From a virus, in the IMG/VR virus record IMGVR_UViG_3300036770_006296, positions 1 through 64,000 of that record: a DNA stretch of 64,000 nt; one strand, written 5' to 3'. Position numbers and translations under genes: made by a program. Positions 26,269-35,348 of the stretch are shown piece after piece. Within the stretch, counting starts at the first letter, position 1, and every line of letters begins with the position of its first letter. Under the pieces are notes generated by a model. That model had not been told where the DNA came from. It made no database searches and worked only from the letters and a program-made list of their open reading frames with translations.

Positions 26269-26499
26269 ATGAGTTACTATATTTGTAAAGTTAGCTTTTT
26301 TACTGGTGAGGTTTCTAAAAGTACTGGTAAGGCAAAGGCATCTAGATCTGAAATACTTGTAGAGGCGGAGAGTGTAACTGATGCTGAAGCAACTCTTCAC
26401 AAGCACTTAGCTGGTGATAATGCAACTGCTCATTTAGATTTCGAGGTTACTTCAGTAGCACAGTCTAAAATCGAGTCTGTAGTACAGATTAGAGGTTAA
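26269..26499 (+). CDS. DUF4494-like small protein
   Basis: 76 residues beginning MSYYICKVSF, with LVEAESVTDAEATL and FEVTSVAQSKIESVV. This order (CKV strand, VxAxSxTdAEa helix, final strand ending in a hydrophobic tail) resembles the Bacteroidetes DUF4494 family. Function is unknown. It follows the histone-like gene by 5 bases and is followed by an intrinsic terminator. Confidence 0.55.
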   Translation: MSYYICKVSFFTGEVSKSTGKAKASRSEILVEAESVTDAEATLHKHLAGDNATAHLDFEVTSVAQSKIESVVQIRG

Positions 26500-26509
26500 A
26501 AAACATAAT

Positions 26510-26540
26510 CCCCGATGATATATAATCTATCGGGGATTTT
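26510..26540 (+). terminator. Intrinsic terminator with promoter motif in its loop
   Basis: CCCCGAT and ATCGGGG form a 7-bp GC-rich stem ending in ATTTTTGT, 10 bases after the stop at 26499. The 12-base loop is GATATATAATCT and so contains the late-promoter-like motif (26517-26525). Confidence 0.8.
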
Positions 26541-26564
26541 TGTATTCCCTAATTAAATTAAACT

Positions 26565-26738
26565 ATGGGAAAACCTAAAAAAAAATCTGCGGAGACCAGT
26601 TCATATGAACCTCCTGTTTCGCCAGTAAAAATACCAAAGGGGGATACTGGGTTTAATATAGTTAAAAATAATTACAGAAGATTTATTTGGACCTGGAATC
26701 AATACACGGATAAAAAACCCAAGTTTCAAAAAACGTAG
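26565..26738 (+). CDS. Small basic hypothetical protein
   Basis: 57 residues starting MGKPKKKSAETSS, with a Lys-rich N-terminus and an aromatic stretch YRRFIWTWNQYTD. It lies between the terminator at 26510 and the gene at 26743. If the promoter motif within the terminator loop is active, this is the first gene it would serve (40 bases further on). No family recognised. Confidence 0.5.
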   Translation: MGKPKKKSAETSSYEPPVSPVKIPKGDTGFNIVKNNYRRFIWTWNQYTDKKPKFQKT

Positions 26739-26742
26739 TAAT

Positions 26743-27087
26743 ATGCCAGCAGTTTCTAAAACACAACAGAGATTAATGGGACAAGCTCACGGAGTCAGAA
26801 AATTCTTGGACACCAATGGGAAAGAGGGTTTGAACCCAAGAAAGATTGATTCAGCATACAGAGAAACTATAGTGGAGATAGCTAAGAACATGAAGAAAAA
26901 AGCTCTTAAGGATTACGCTAGCACTAAACACGCTAACCTTCCGGAAGAAGTTGAGGAAGTAGAAGAGGGAATTGCTACTATAATACCACATCTTAGTCCT
27001 GAGTCTAATAAGCCTAAGAAATCTAAAGCAAGAAAGATGCAGAATCTTTCCGATTATAGAGAATTTGTAACTAAAATAAAAAAATAA
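26743..27087 (+). CDS. DUF3008-like small virion-associated protein
   Basis: 114 residues. The N-terminus MPAVSKTQQRLMGQAHGV is of the MPAxSKxQQ type seen in many myovirus small proteins (DUF3008-like), often near head genes. The rest is basic and helical, then an acidic stretch and a basic C-terminus ending LSDYREFVTKIKK. That final YREFV echoes the tag, here at the C-terminus. Function unknown. It ends 1 base before the next gene. Confidence 0.5.
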   Translation: MPAVSKTQQRLMGQAHGVRKFLDTNGKEGLNPRKIDSAYRETIVEIAKNMKKKALKDYASTKHANLPEEVEEVEEGIATIIPHLSPESNKPKKSKARKMQNLSDYREFVTKIKK

Positions 27088-27088
27088 T

Positions 27089-27556
27089 ATGAGTGAAGAT
27101 TGCGGATGTGGCGGAGTCACAGATAATATCAGAAGCTATGATTCACATAGAGCTTCTAAATACGACCAAGATCCTTTAGTTGGTAAGAGAGTTTCTCTTA
27201 TAGATGGAAGAAGCGGAAGAGTTGATGATTCTATTAGAAACAGCGTTGGTGAGGTGATAGGATATGTTATAGAAGGTGAAAGAGGTATGTATAGGGTGTT
27301 TAAGGATAAGATCTCTAGCGAGCTTGAAGAAAGCGGAGGTGCCATGGCTTCTTTAGCTGGAACCCCTGGAATGGGTAACGTTGTGCCTCCTGGACCAGGG
27401 AGAACTGGATCAGGAGATCAATTTCCTAGTTTAACTGTGGGTACACCTGCAGCTAAAAAAAAGAAGAAAAAGGTTTCTAAAGAAACACCTAATCCAATAA
27501 GTAATTCGTTGATGGATTTTAAAACATTCCAAAGAGCATCGAAATCGAACCAATAA
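27089..27556 (+). CDS. Hypothetical protein with Cys-Gly N-terminus
   Basis: 155 residues. It starts MSEDCGCGG, has a small beta-rich region (GKRVSLIDGRSGRVDD), a Gly/Pro-rich linker (LAGTPGMGNVVPPGPG), a poly-Lys run (AAKKKKKKVSK) and a C-terminus LMDFKTFQRASKSNQ that again resembles the tag pattern in C-terminal position. No enzymatic motif. Position among tagged genes suggests a virion or core protein. Confidence 0.45.
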   Translation: MSEDCGCGGVTDNIRSYDSHRASKYDQDPLVGKRVSLIDGRSGRVDDSIRNSVGEVIGYVIEGERGMYRVFKDKISSELEESGGAMASLAGTPGMGNVVPPGPGRTGSGDQFPSLTVGTPAAKKKKKKVSKETPNPISNSLMDFKTFQRASKSNQ

Positions 27557-27581
27557 TATTTATTTTTCTTAATTTAGCTAT

Positions 27582-27968
27582 GTGCAAAGAATTAAGATAA
27601 TACAGGAAGAATATGCTAATGATCCTTGGAAGGTTTTAGTATGTTGTATATTACTTAATCAAACTAGTAATAAACAAGTAAGACCTTTAATAGAAAATTT
27701 CTTTAAAAAATGGCCAAATTCTAAATCCTTGATATGGGAGGATGATTTGGTCATTTCCGATTTTATAAAAACCACAGGATTCCAAAATGTGAAAGCAAAG
27801 AGAATAAAAAATTTCTCCAGTGCATGGGAATCAGGAGTAAGAGATCCTTTTAAATTTCCTGGTATAGGAGATTATGGAAGGGAAGCCTGGAGGATCTTTG
27901 TAACCAAAGACATATCATTTATTCCTAAGGATAAGAAGCTTAAAATGTATTTAGAATCGATTCAGTAA
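27582..27968 (+). CDS. MBD4-like helix-hairpin-helix DNA glycosylase
   Basis: 128 residues from a GTG start (the overlapping ATG frame stops after six codons). It matches the glycosylase domain of MBD4 in order: IIQEEYANDPWKVLV, ILLNQTSNKQV, TTGFQNVKAKRIKNFS, then the hairpin FPGIGDYGREAWRIF (about residue 94), and PKDKKLKMYLES, where the Asp (about 117) is in the position of the MBD4 catalytic Asp. MBD4 removes T or U from mismatches with G. The protein is close to the minimum size of the domain. It would guard phage DNA against deamination or act on host DNA. Confidence 0.72.
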   Translation: MQRIKIIQEEYANDPWKVLVCCILLNQTSNKQVRPLIENFFKKWPNSKSLIWEDDLVISDFIKTTGFQNVKAKRIKNFSSAWESGVRDPFKFPGIGDYGREAWRIFVTKDISFIPKDKKLKMYLESIQ

Positions 27969-27978
27969 TATATACTAC

Positions 27979-28560
27979 ATGAATCATTTATTTACGTTTC
28001 AACAGCTTTTTGAAAAGCTTCAAATGGTAACAGCTAACTGGGCAATAGTAAGCAACGAATCTTCTTTTGAAAAGAAAGACGAGAATGGATATTTAGTTTT
28101 TAGTAAAAATGGAACATTCTCAATTATATACAACAAGAAAAAGGAGAACGAAGAAGCTAGAATAGAATTTTATTCTAGTAAAGAAAATTCAACAGATAAA
28201 AAATCAGTTTGTGAGTGTAAAATAACTACTACTTCAGGATCTGACAGAGTAAAAAAAGGATTTCCTGATATCACGCCAGATAATATGTGGGATATATTGG
28301 TGACTTTCTTTGATTACAGTGATCTTGAGAAAGTAGATAAAAATGCGGTAGATGTATTTATGATGGGATTCACTAAATCTATCAAAGAGGTTAATAAGAG
28401 TGAGGAAAAAGATCAGCTATCCCCATCATTTAAAGTTTTCTATAAATATTTAAGCGAGTGGAGCAAGAAATCTAAAGAAATTCCTCCGGTTACCACTGAC
28501 GAGTATAATTTCATGGATATAGTAAACAAATTTGCTTCCTATTTTAAATCAAACAAATAA
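27979..28560 (+). CDS. Hypothetical protein with weak tag
   Basis: 193 residues. The N-terminus NHLFTFQQLFEKLQ is a weak variant of the tag (LFE/K). The rest is mixed, with a beta-rich middle (GTFSIIYNKKKENEEARIEFYSS) and helical C-terminal part. No family recognised. An AATATATAC element lies just upstream (27966-27974). Its stop touches the stop of the convergent minus-strand gene. Confidence 0.5.
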   Translation: MNHLFTFQQLFEKLQMVTANWAIVSNESSFEKKDENGYLVFSKNGTFSIIYNKKKENEEARIEFYSSKENSTDKKSVCECKITTTSGSDRVKKGFPDITPDNMWDILVTFFDYSDLEKVDKNAVDVFMMGFTKSIKEVNKSEEKDQLSPSFKVFYKYLSEWSKKSKEIPPVTTDEYNFMDIVNKFASYFKSNK

Positions 28561-28866
28561 TTAGATTGATTCTTTCTTTTTGAGTTGTTCTAGATAGTCT
28601 TTCCAGACAAGTCCGCCCTCTTTAATTCCTGCTTTTTGAAATTTATGTAGCTCTGCTCTTTTAGACATTATATAGGAAGCTATAATTGCGTCCTTCAATT
28701 CTATTTCTTTACGATCTAGCATTTCCTGAACCTTTTTAATTGATTTCATTGCTTCATCCCTGTTAGCAAATCTAAGGCCTGGAGTATACTTCCTTTCTCC
28801 GTCAAAAGGATTTACGTCTTTTAGGTATACATCCTCGAATAATTTGAAAGATAGAATTTTTTTCAC
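28561..28866 (-). CDS. Tagged minus-strand small protein
   Basis: 101 residues from a GTG start at 28866. The N-terminus KKILSFKLFEDVY is a short form of the tag (LFE/D). The rest is basic and helical (MLDRKEIELKDAIIASYIMSKRAELHKFQKAG). It is one of only two genes on this strand and is convergent with the gene ending at 28560; no terminator is visible between them. A GAATATATAA element lies 13 bases upstream of its start. Function unknown. Confidence 0.5.
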   Translation of the reverse strand: MKKILSFKLFEDVYLKDVNPFDGERKYTPGLRFANRDEAMKSIKKVQEMLDRKEIELKDAIIASYIMSKRAELHKFQKAGIKEGGLVWKDYLEQLKKKESI

Positions 28867-28869
28867 CTA

Positions 28870-28879
28870 TTATATATTC
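28870..28879 (-). promoter_or_regulatory. Late-promoter-like GAATATATAA (minus strand)
   Basis: The element begins 13 bases upstream of the GTG start at 28866, one of the close-spaced examples. Confidence 0.35.
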
Positions 28880-28918
28880 CTTTTTGAAACCTCTTCCCTA
28901 TAACACTATAAAATAGAT

Positions 28919-30325
28919 ATGATCATAGATATTGAGAATACAGGAAATGGATTATCTGTTTCACATTACACTGAGGAAGGGGAAGTTAATTTATTGAAAA
29001 TTCAGGTACCAAAGCATCTACAATTTGTTTGGCAAAAAACATCGGAGAACGACAAAAGTAAAGATAAGGAATGGAGGTCATGGGACAATTTTCCTGTGAA
29101 GAAAGTCACCACTAGCAAGTTTGACAAATATAGAGTGGTAGAAATATTAGAAGCGATAGATCCCGAAATAACAAAACCACTTTGGGATTACCAAACTCCT
29201 AAAAAATACTTTGTCGATATAGAGGTTGAGATCACTGACAATCGTGCGGATTCTTTAGATACTGAAAATTCTAAGAACCGGGTGCTTTCAATAGGGATGG
29301 CTTCTTCTCACGGAAAGATTCTGGTTATTGGACTCGAAGATATTCCGCAGGATAAAATATTAAAAATAGAAAAAAGGATAAAGGAACACTTTAAGGATCA
29401 GCCAGGAGAATGGACTTTTAATTATAGGAAGTTCGAGACTGAGTTCGATATGCTTTACACTTTCTTCTCTAAGCTAGTTCCTAAAATGCCTTTAATAACT
29501 GGATGGAACTGGTTTGGGTATGACTGGCCTTATCTTATCAATCGAGCAAAAAGATTAGGAATAGATCCAAAGATAGCTTCACCCAGTGGGATTCTCTTAG
29601 GAATGAACCAGATTCCGATGCACATACTAATGGTTGACTACCTGGACATCTATAAGAAATGGGATAGGGTTATAAAAATCAGAGAATCTAACTCATTAGA
29701 CTATGTTGCTAATCAAGCTATAGGGATAAAAAAGATTTCTTATAACGGAACATTAAAAGATTTATATGAATCAGATTTTGAGACATTTATCTTTTATAAC
29801 GCAGTCGACTGTGCTTTAGTTCATTATATAGATAAAAGGCTGGACACGCTTTCAACTTTCTTTAAAATTGCCGAAGTTAGTAGAGTGGAAATAAACAGAG
29901 CCCTATCACCTGTGTGGACCACTGAGGTACTGATGCTAAGAAAATTCCTGGAAAGAAAAAGAGTTATTGTCAACGAGAGAAAAGGAGAATCACATGTAAA
30001 GTTTGAAGGAGCTTATGTTAAGAAGCCAGAAAAAGGATTATATGAATGGATCGCTTGTTTTGACTTTGCCTCACTATATCCTAACACGATGATGCAATGG
30101 GGAATTTCACCAGAGGCTTATATTGGGAAGAATTTAAAAGAAATACCAGAAGGTGCAATTAAAACATCTTCAGGTGCGGTGTTTTACAACAAAGATGGGC
30201 AAGAACCTATACTAAGAGAAATATTAAAAGGACTTTATGCACAAAGGAAAGCTACTAAGAAAAAATATTTTGAGTGTGAAAAGGAAATAGAAAAAATTAA
30301 AAAAGCAATAAAATCAAAATCATAA
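28919..30325 (+). CDS. 43: Family B DNA polymerase, N-terminal part (exonuclease and palm start)
   Basis: 468 residues. All three proofreading motifs are present: VDIEVE (Exo I, about residue 99), GWNWFGYDWP (Exo II, about 197) and YNAVDCALVHYID (Exo III). Polymerase motif A is DFASLYP (Asp about 382). The gene ends after LYAQRKATKKKYFECEKE, the first helix of the fingers (T4 has VFNQRKEHKGYM). Motifs B and C are missing and lie in a separate gene at 46516, about 16 kb away. Together 857 residues (T4 gp43 has 898). The break is at the fingertip, so the two products probably assemble into one enzyme. No intein remnant is visible. Confidence 0.88.
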   Translation: MIIDIENTGNGLSVSHYTEEGEVNLLKIQVPKHLQFVWQKTSENDKSKDKEWRSWDNFPVKKVTTSKFDKYRVVEILEAIDPEITKPLWDYQTPKKYFVDIEVEITDNRADSLDTENSKNRVLSIGMASSHGKILVIGLEDIPQDKILKIEKRIKEHFKDQPGEWTFNYRKFETEFDMLYTFFSKLVPKMPLITGWNWFGYDWPYLINRAKRLGIDPKIASPSGILLGMNQIPMHILMVDYLDIYKKWDRVIKIRESNSLDYVANQAIGIKKISYNGTLKDLYESDFETFIFYNAVDCALVHYIDKRLDTLSTFFKIAEVSRVEINRALSPVWTTEVLMLRKFLERKRVIVNERKGESHVKFEGAYVKKPEKGLYEWIACFDFASLYPNTMMQWGISPEAYIGKNLKEIPEGAIKTSSGAVFYNKDGQEPILREILKGLYAQRKATKKKYFECEKEIEKIKKAIKSKS

Positions 30326-30328
30326 ATT

Positions 30329-30793
30329 ATGGCAAACACAGATAACAAATGTTCAGATCTTCCGGTGGAGGATTTTTACACAGGGTCGGAAGACACTTTA
30401 GGATTAGTTTATAACAAACAAAAAGAACTTCAGGAAAGATATGGGTTCGATTTCAAGGATTGGTCCATCAAGCAAATAGCAGATTTTTGGATGGTCAATA
30501 AGCATGCTCTTGGCGACGAGTTGAACGAAATGTTTGATGCACTAGGAGGAATCAATGATGGTATAGGATCTGCTGGTTGGAAATACTGGAAAGGTGACAA
30601 CAAAAAAACGGAGACTATGAAAATCTCAGATCTTTCAGAAGCCGACAAATTAGAGCTATATTATGAATGGATAGATGGATTACATTTTTACATGAATTTC
30701 GCTATTTCTATCGGTATGACAAGTAAGGATATTGTTAATCTTTATATGGCAAAAAATTCTGAAAATCACGACCGTCAGGAGAGAGGATACTAA
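30329..30793 (+). CDS. Dimeric dUTPase-like (MazG-fold) nucleotide hydrolase
   Basis: 154 residues. It has the helical all-alpha NTP pyrophosphatase pattern: [18 protein letters not shown] (about 88), [21 protein letters not shown] (about 112-131), and the C-terminal [18 protein letters not shown], which corresponds to the KN..N..RQ ending of type 2 dUTPases. Metal-binding acidic residues lie in the EWID motif. It likely converts dUTP to dUMP, feeding dTMP synthesis and keeping uracil out of DNA. It starts 3 bases after the polymerase fragment and precedes nrdB. Confidence 0.75.
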   Translation: MANTDNKCSDLPVEDFYTGSEDTLGLVYNKQKELQERYGFDFKDWSIKQIADFWMVNKHALGDELNEMFDALGGINDGIGSAGWKYWKGDNKKTETMKISDLSEADKLELYYEWIDGLHFYMNFAISIGMTSKDIVNLYMAKNSENHDRQERGY

Positions 30794-30794
30794 T

Positions 30795-30802
30795 ATATAT
30801 AA
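30795..30802 (+). promoter_or_regulatory. ATATATAA element before nrdB
   Basis: A weaker copy of the repeated motif, without the leading G, lies 18 bases before the ATG at 30813. Confidence 0.25.
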
Positions 30803-30812
30803 TAAAAAATTC

Positions 30813-31793
30813 ATGGAAAAATTACTAACACCAAACCCTAGGAGATTCTCATTGTTTCCTGTTCAGCACCACGATATGTGGACAATGTATAAAACTGCAG
30901 AAGCATCTTTTTGGACTGCTGAGGAAATAGATCTAGCTCAAGATATAACGCACTGGAGAGATAAATTAAACGATAATGAGAGATATTTTATTAAGCATGT
31001 TATTGCTTTCTTTAATAACTCCGATGGGATTGTTAATGAAAATCTAGCTGCAAACTTTTTTAATCAAGTACAATACCCAGAGGCAAGATGCTTTTATGGA
31101 TTTCAATTAGCAATAGAGAACATTCACGGAGAAACCTATTCTCTTCTTATTGATTCCTATATAAGAGACGAAGAAGAAAAGGAACATCTATTTAATGCTA
31201 TCGATACTGTTCCTTCAGTCAAAAGAAAAGCTGATTGGGCTATGAAATGGATAGAGAAAGGGTCATTCATAGAAACATTAATTGCTTTTGCTGCGGTGGA
31301 AGGAATCTTCTTCTCCGGATCATTTTGTTCCATCTTCTGGTTAAAGAAAAGAGGACTAATGCCGGGTCTATGTTTTGCTAATGAACTAATATCTAGGGAT
31401 GAAGGATTGCATTGTGATTTTGCTTGTTTACTTTACACTAGCCACATCGAAAACAAACTTCCGGAAGAAACAGTTGTCGAGATAATTAGTGAAGCTGTAG
31501 AGATCGAAAAAGAGTTTGTTACTTCGTCATTACCTGTAAGACTTATTGGAATGAATTCTGATCTTATGTGCCAATATATAGAATTTGTTGCAGATCGTCT
31601 ACTAATTTCTCTAGGATGTAATAAGATATACAACACTAAATGTCCTTTTGATTTCATGGTTAACATAGCCCTTGAAAACAAGGGTAACTTCTTTGAAGGA
31701 AGAGTGGGTTCATACCAAAAATCCGGTGTTATGGACAGTACTAAAGATAATAAGGATTCTGGCAAAGCCTTTACAATGGATGCTGACTTTTAA
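30813..31793 (+). CDS. nrdB: Ribonucleotide reductase beta subunit
   Basis: 326 residues from the ATG at 30813. An in-frame start 81 bases upstream would overlap the dUTPase gene and add residues without family similarity. The start of the family pattern is [31 protein letters not shown]. The di-iron ligands lie in the helices with [16 protein letters not shown] and DEGLHCDF. It supplies the radical for class I ribonucleotide reduction together with NrdA at 32278. The two subunit genes are separated by a small collagen-repeat gene. Confidence 0.92.
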   Translation: MEKLLTPNPRRFSLFPVQHHDMWTMYKTAEASFWTAEEIDLAQDITHWRDKLNDNERYFIKHVIAFFNNSDGIVNENLAANFFNQVQYPEARCFYGFQLAIENIHGETYSLLIDSYIRDEEEKEHLFNAIDTVPSVKRKADWAMKWIEKGSFIETLIAFAAVEGIFFSGSFCSIFWLKKRGLMPGLCFANELISRDEGLHCDFACLLYTSHIENKLPEETVVEIISEAVEIEKEFVTSSLPVRLIGMNSDLMCQYIEFVADRLLISLGCNKIYNTKCPFDFMVNIALENKGNFFEGRVGSYQKSGVMDSTKDNKDSGKAFTMDADF

Positions 31794-31815
31794 TTTAGTA
31801 ACAGATCCCAATCGA

Positions 31816-31825
31816 ATATATATAA
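31816..31825 (+). promoter_or_regulatory. Late-promoter-like ATATATATAA
   Basis: The element lies 28 bases before the GTG start at 31844, which suggests late expression of the fibre-like gene inside the nrd region. Confidence 0.4.
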
Positions 31826-31843
31826 GGCATATAATTAACAACT

Positions 31844-32170
31844 GTGGCTCAGAAAACTAGATCTCAATTTAAAGTAATATTTTCTCAGGGAAATATCCCA
31901 ACTCAGCAGGATTTCCATGACTTTATAGATAGTTATTGGAACTTGCCTGATGATGGTTCTTTTACTGGGATAACTGGACCTTCCGGACCTACTGGTGCTA
32001 CTGGGTTCGGTGTACAAGGAGCAACCGGGCCAACAGGATCTACTATGCTAACATCAGTACCTAGCGCAACTTCCTCAACAGGAACAACTGGAAATTACGC
32101 AGCTGCTTCCGGATCCTTTTATTTTCATGATGGATCTCAATGGTGGGTTATCAATGGTACTGGTTTCTGA
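31844..32170 (+). CDS. Short collagen-repeat virion protein
   Basis: 108 residues from a GTG start. The N-terminus (QKTRSQFKVIFSQGNIPTQQDFHDFIDSYWNL) is followed by Gly-X-Y repeats (GPSGPTGATG, GATGPTGST), then a Ser/Thr-rich part and a short C-terminal domain (GSFYFHDGSQWWVINGTGF). This looks like a short fibre or decoration protein. It has its own late-promoter-like element although it lies between nrdB and nrdA. Confidence 0.6.
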   Translation: MAQKTRSQFKVIFSQGNIPTQQDFHDFIDSYWNLPDDGSFTGITGPSGPTGATGFGVQGATGPTGSTMLTSVPSATSSTGTTGNYAAASGSFYFHDGSQWWVINGTGF

Positions 32171-32277
32171 TTTTTATTTATTGGTATCCTCAAAGGGATA
32201 AAACCAACGATTTTAAAAAAAAATTAAAACAAGGGAAACTAATTGTCGATTAAAAAATAAAAAAATAAACTTGTAAA
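32171..32277 (+). other. Intergenic leader of nrdA
   Basis: 107 bases, very A-rich near the start codon. It contains an imperfect inverted repeat (TTGGTATCC and GGGATAAAACCAA, about 32181-32207). No late-promoter-like motif is seen. It may hold an early or middle promoter for nrdA, which cannot be identified with confidence. Confidence 0.3.
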
Positions 32278-34644
32278 ATGGAAGTAATAAAAAGAGATGG
32301 CTCTAGAGAAAGAGTAAAACTGGACAAGATCCTTAGTAGGGTTAAGAAACAGTGTTATGGATTAAATATGGATTATATAGAGCCGATGGAGATAGCCAAA
32401 AAGGTTATTCATGGTCTTTATGACGGAATTACATCTATTGAATTAGATACATTGGCGGCGGAAACAGCTGCAGCACTAACTCCGACACACCCAGATTATT
32501 CTATACTCGCTTCTAGAATTTGTGTTACCTCCTTACATAAAAGAACACCAAAAAGTTTTTCACAGGTTATTGAGCAACTCTATAATTACATTGATCCTAG
32601 AACAGGATTAAAAGCACCTATGATTGCTGATGATGTCTACGAGATCATCATGAATAATTCAAAAGATATAGATTCTCAAATAATAACAGATAGAGATTTA
32701 GAATACGATTATTTTGGATTTAAAACTCTAGAAAAATCATATCTATTAAAAATAGATGGTCTTCCCGCAGAAAGACCGCAGCAAATGTTAATGAGAGTAG
32801 CTATAGGAATTCATAAAAATGATTTGCCCTCCGCTTATAAGACCTATGATTTAATGAGTCAGGGATATTTTACTCACGCGACACCTACATTGTTTAACTC
32901 TGGTACTAGGAGACCTCAACTTTCTTCTTGTTTTTTAGTTTCGATGGATGATGATTCAATCCAAGGGATTTATAAAACACTCTCTGATGTAGCTCAAATT
33001 TCTAAGAATGCGGGAGGTATTGGATTACACATACACAACGTAAGAGGTACAGGAGCTTACATTAGAGGCACTAACGGAACATCTAATGGTATTATTCCGA
33101 TGCTTAAGGTTTTCAATGAGACTGCAAGATACGTTGACCAAGGAGGAGGAAGAAGAAAAGGATCATTTGCTGTTTATCTAGAGCCTTGGCACTGTGACGT
33201 TGAAGATTTTTTAAATCTTAGAAAAAATCACGGTAAGGAAGAAATGAGAGCCCGGGATCTTTTCTTGGCTTTATGGACTCCTGATTTATTTATGGAAAGA
33301 GTAAAAGAAAATGGAGACTGGACATTGTTTTCACCAGATGAGGCACCAGGATTAGACGATGCTTATGGAGAAGAGTTCAATAAGCTTTATACTAAATATG
33401 AAAACGAAGGAAAGGGAAGAAAGACAGTAAAAGCCCAAGACCTTTGGTATAAAATTATTGAAGCACAAATAGAAACAGGAACTCCTTATATTCTTTACAA
33501 GGATTCTGCAAATATTAAATCTAATCAGAAAAATTTAGGAACTATTAAATCTTCCAATCTTTGCACCGAGATCATCGAGTACTCAGATTCAAAAGAAACT
33601 GCAGTTTGTAATTTAGCTTCTATTGCACTGCCTAAATTTATTACCCCTGGTAAGAAACCTAAATACGATCTTAATGCACTTAAAGATATAGCTTACACGG
33701 CTACAATAAATCTTAATAGAGTAATAGACGTTAATTATTATCCTACTAAAGAGACCAAGACTTCTAATATGAAGCACAGACCTATAGGTATAGGCGTACA
33801 GGGATTAGCAGATACTTTTGCTATATTAAAAATACCTTTCGATTCCGAAGAAGCTAAACAATTAGATAGGGATATTTTTGAAGCTATTTATTATGGCGCT
33901 ATGTGTGCATCAGTGGATCTTGCAGAAAAAGAGGGAGCATACCAATCTTTTAAAGGATCTCCTCTATCTAAAGGACTATTCCAGTTTGATTTATGGAATG
34001 AATCTCCAAGCACAAGATGGGATTGGGAAGCTTTAAGAGAAAGAGTAAAAACACACGGAGCTAGAAACTCATTATTGCTTGCCCCGATGCCTACAGCATC
34101 TACAAGTCAAATACTAGGTAACAATGAATGTTTTGAACCATTTACATCTAATATCTACATTAGAAAAACACTATCCGGAGAATTTCCAGTAGTTAACAAG
34201 CACTTAGTTAAAGAGTTAGTCAAACTAGGTATGTGGAGTGAATCACTTAGAGATAAGATAATTATCAATAACGGATCGGTCCAGGACATAAAAGAAATTC
34301 CAGACGAAATTAAGGAAATTTATAAGACTGCTTGGGAAATGAGCCAAAAGGTTATTATAGACCACGCAGCAATAAGAGCACCTTTCATTTGTCAAAGTCA
34401 AAGTATGAACTTATTTGTACAGGACGCAAATTTTGCTAAACTCTCTTCCGCACATTTTTATGGATGGTCTAAAGGATTAAAAACCGGAAGCTATTATATC
34501 AGAACTAAAGCTGCTACAACTGCTATAAAAGGATTAGGGATAGATACTAATAAGCAGGAAGATATAAAATCAGAGGATGAAAATTACAGCGACTTAGTTT
34601 GTAGTATAGATAATCCTGAAGATTGTCAAGCCTGCGGATCATAA
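32278..34644 (+). CDS. nrdA: Ribonucleotide reductase alpha subunit
   Basis: 788 residues. An N-terminal ATP-cone-like region ([17 protein letters not shown]) is followed by the catalytic barrel with [16 protein letters not shown] (active-site Cys), NLCTEI with the second region Cys, and [20 protein letters not shown]. The C-terminus ends DCQACGS, the CxxC pair that exchanges electrons with thioredoxin or glutaredoxin. It reduces ribonucleoside diphosphates with NrdB. Full length for a class Ia enzyme; the ATP cone suggests dATP feedback control. Confidence 0.95.
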   Translation: MEVIKRDGSRERVKLDKILSRVKKQCYGLNMDYIEPMEIAKKVIHGLYDGITSIELDTLAAETAAALTPTHPDYSILASRICVTSLHKRTPKSFSQVIEQLYNYIDPRTGLKAPMIADDVYEIIMNNSKDIDSQIITDRDLEYDYFGFKTLEKSYLLKIDGLPAERPQQMLMRVAIGIHKNDLPSAYKTYDLMSQGYFTHATPTLFNSGTRRPQLSSCFLVSMDDDSIQGIYKTLSDVAQISKNAGGIGLHIHNVRGTGAYIRGTNGTSNGIIPMLKVFNETARYVDQGGGRRKGSFAVYLEPWHCDVEDFLNLRKNHGKEEMRARDLFLALWTPDLFMERVKENGDWTLFSPDEAPGLDDAYGEEFNKLYTKYENEGKGRKTVKAQDLWYKIIEAQIETGTPYILYKDSANIKSNQKNLGTIKSSNLCTEIIEYSDSKETAVCNLASIALPKFITPGKKPKYDLNALKDIAYTATINLNRVIDVNYYPTKETKTSNMKHRPIGIGVQGLADTFAILKIPFDSEEAKQLDRDIFEAIYYGAMCASVDLAEKEGAYQSFKGSPLSKGLFQFDLWNESPSTRWDWEALRERVKTHGARNSLLLAPMPTASTSQILGNNECFEPFTSNIYIRKTLSGEFPVVNKHLVKELVKLGMWSESLRDKIIINNGSVQDIKEIPDEIKEIYKTAWEMSQKVIIDHAAIRAPFICQSQSMNLFVQDANFAKLSSAHFYGWSKGLKTGSYYIRTKAATTAIKGLGIDTNKQEDIKSEDENYSDLVCSIDNPEDCQACGS

Positions 34645-34652
34645 ATAATATT

Positions 34653-35312
34653 ATGGAAGGAAAAAAGAATACCACTAAAAAAATAACAAACTTTAAAGAT
34701 TTCGTAAAAGATCACGGAGACATTGATGGTAAAGAAAATCTTGAAGAAATACCTTGTATAATTTTAGCTGGTCCTCCTGGGTGTGGCAAAGGAACACAAT
34801 CGAAAATAATATCTAAAGGTATGAGATGGAAACACGTTTCTACTGGCGATATATTAAGAGCTTCTGATGATAAAGAAATTAAAAAGATGATGAAGACTGG
34901 GGAATTACTTCCTGACGAATTAGTAGGAAAAGAACTAATCTCCTATCTTAAAGATTACTCTAAGCATCACGATCCTAAAGGATTTATATTTGATGGATAT
35001 CCAAGAAATCTTGCACAGAGAGATATTTTTGAAGAAATATGTAGAGTAAACAAATTAAAGCTTGTATATGTTTTCTTTTTAAACGGACCTGAGGATTTAT
35101 TAAAGAAGAGAATTATTAACCGAGGTAAATCATCGGGAAGATCAGACGACAAAAGCGAGAAAGCTTTTGAAAAAAGAATGAAAGAATATAATGAGCAGAC
35201 ACTTCCTATGATAGAATCAATGAGAAATGGTGGGAACTTTCTAGAAATATCTGCTACTAAAGATCTCGAGGATGTTTCTTCTTTAATATTTAAGAAATTG
35301 AATGAAATTTAA
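34653..35312 (+). CDS. adk: Adenylate kinase-like, with N-terminal extension
   Basis: 219 residues from the ATG at 34653; an upstream in-frame codon overlaps nrdA. Residues 1-35 are an extension with KKITNFKDFVKDHGD, a degenerate version of the tag without the cleavable Glu at the expected place. The kinase starts at IILAGPPGCGKGTQS (P-loop, about 40-47), then STGDILR, FDGYPRNLAQRD and a short lid KKRIINRGKSSGRSDDKSEK. It interconverts adenine nucleotides and may supply NTP pools. Bacterial adenylate kinases lack the extension, so it may be added for packaging. Confidence 0.85.
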   Translation: MEGKKNTTKKITNFKDFVKDHGDIDGKENLEEIPCIILAGPPGCGKGTQSKIISKGMRWKHVSTGDILRASDDKEIKKMMKTGELLPDELVGKELISYLKDYSKHHDPKGFIFDGYPRNLAQRDIFEEICRVNKLKLVYVFFLNGPEDLLKKRIINRGKSSGRSDDKSEKAFEKRMKEYNEQTLPMIESMRNGGNFLEISATKDLEDVSSLIFKKLNEI

Positions 35313-35348
35313 TTTATAAACTAGTCTATAACTATTAAAAACAATAAA

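Noticed and set aside
26825-26840. A GGTTTGAACCC sequence resembling a tRNA T-arm
   Set aside because: No acceptor or anticodon arm surrounds it, and it lies within the coding frame of the DUF3008-like gene.
30732-30812. An upstream start for NrdB
   Set aside because: The extra 27 codons overlap the dUTPase-like gene and do not resemble NrdB; ATG 30813 begins the family pattern.
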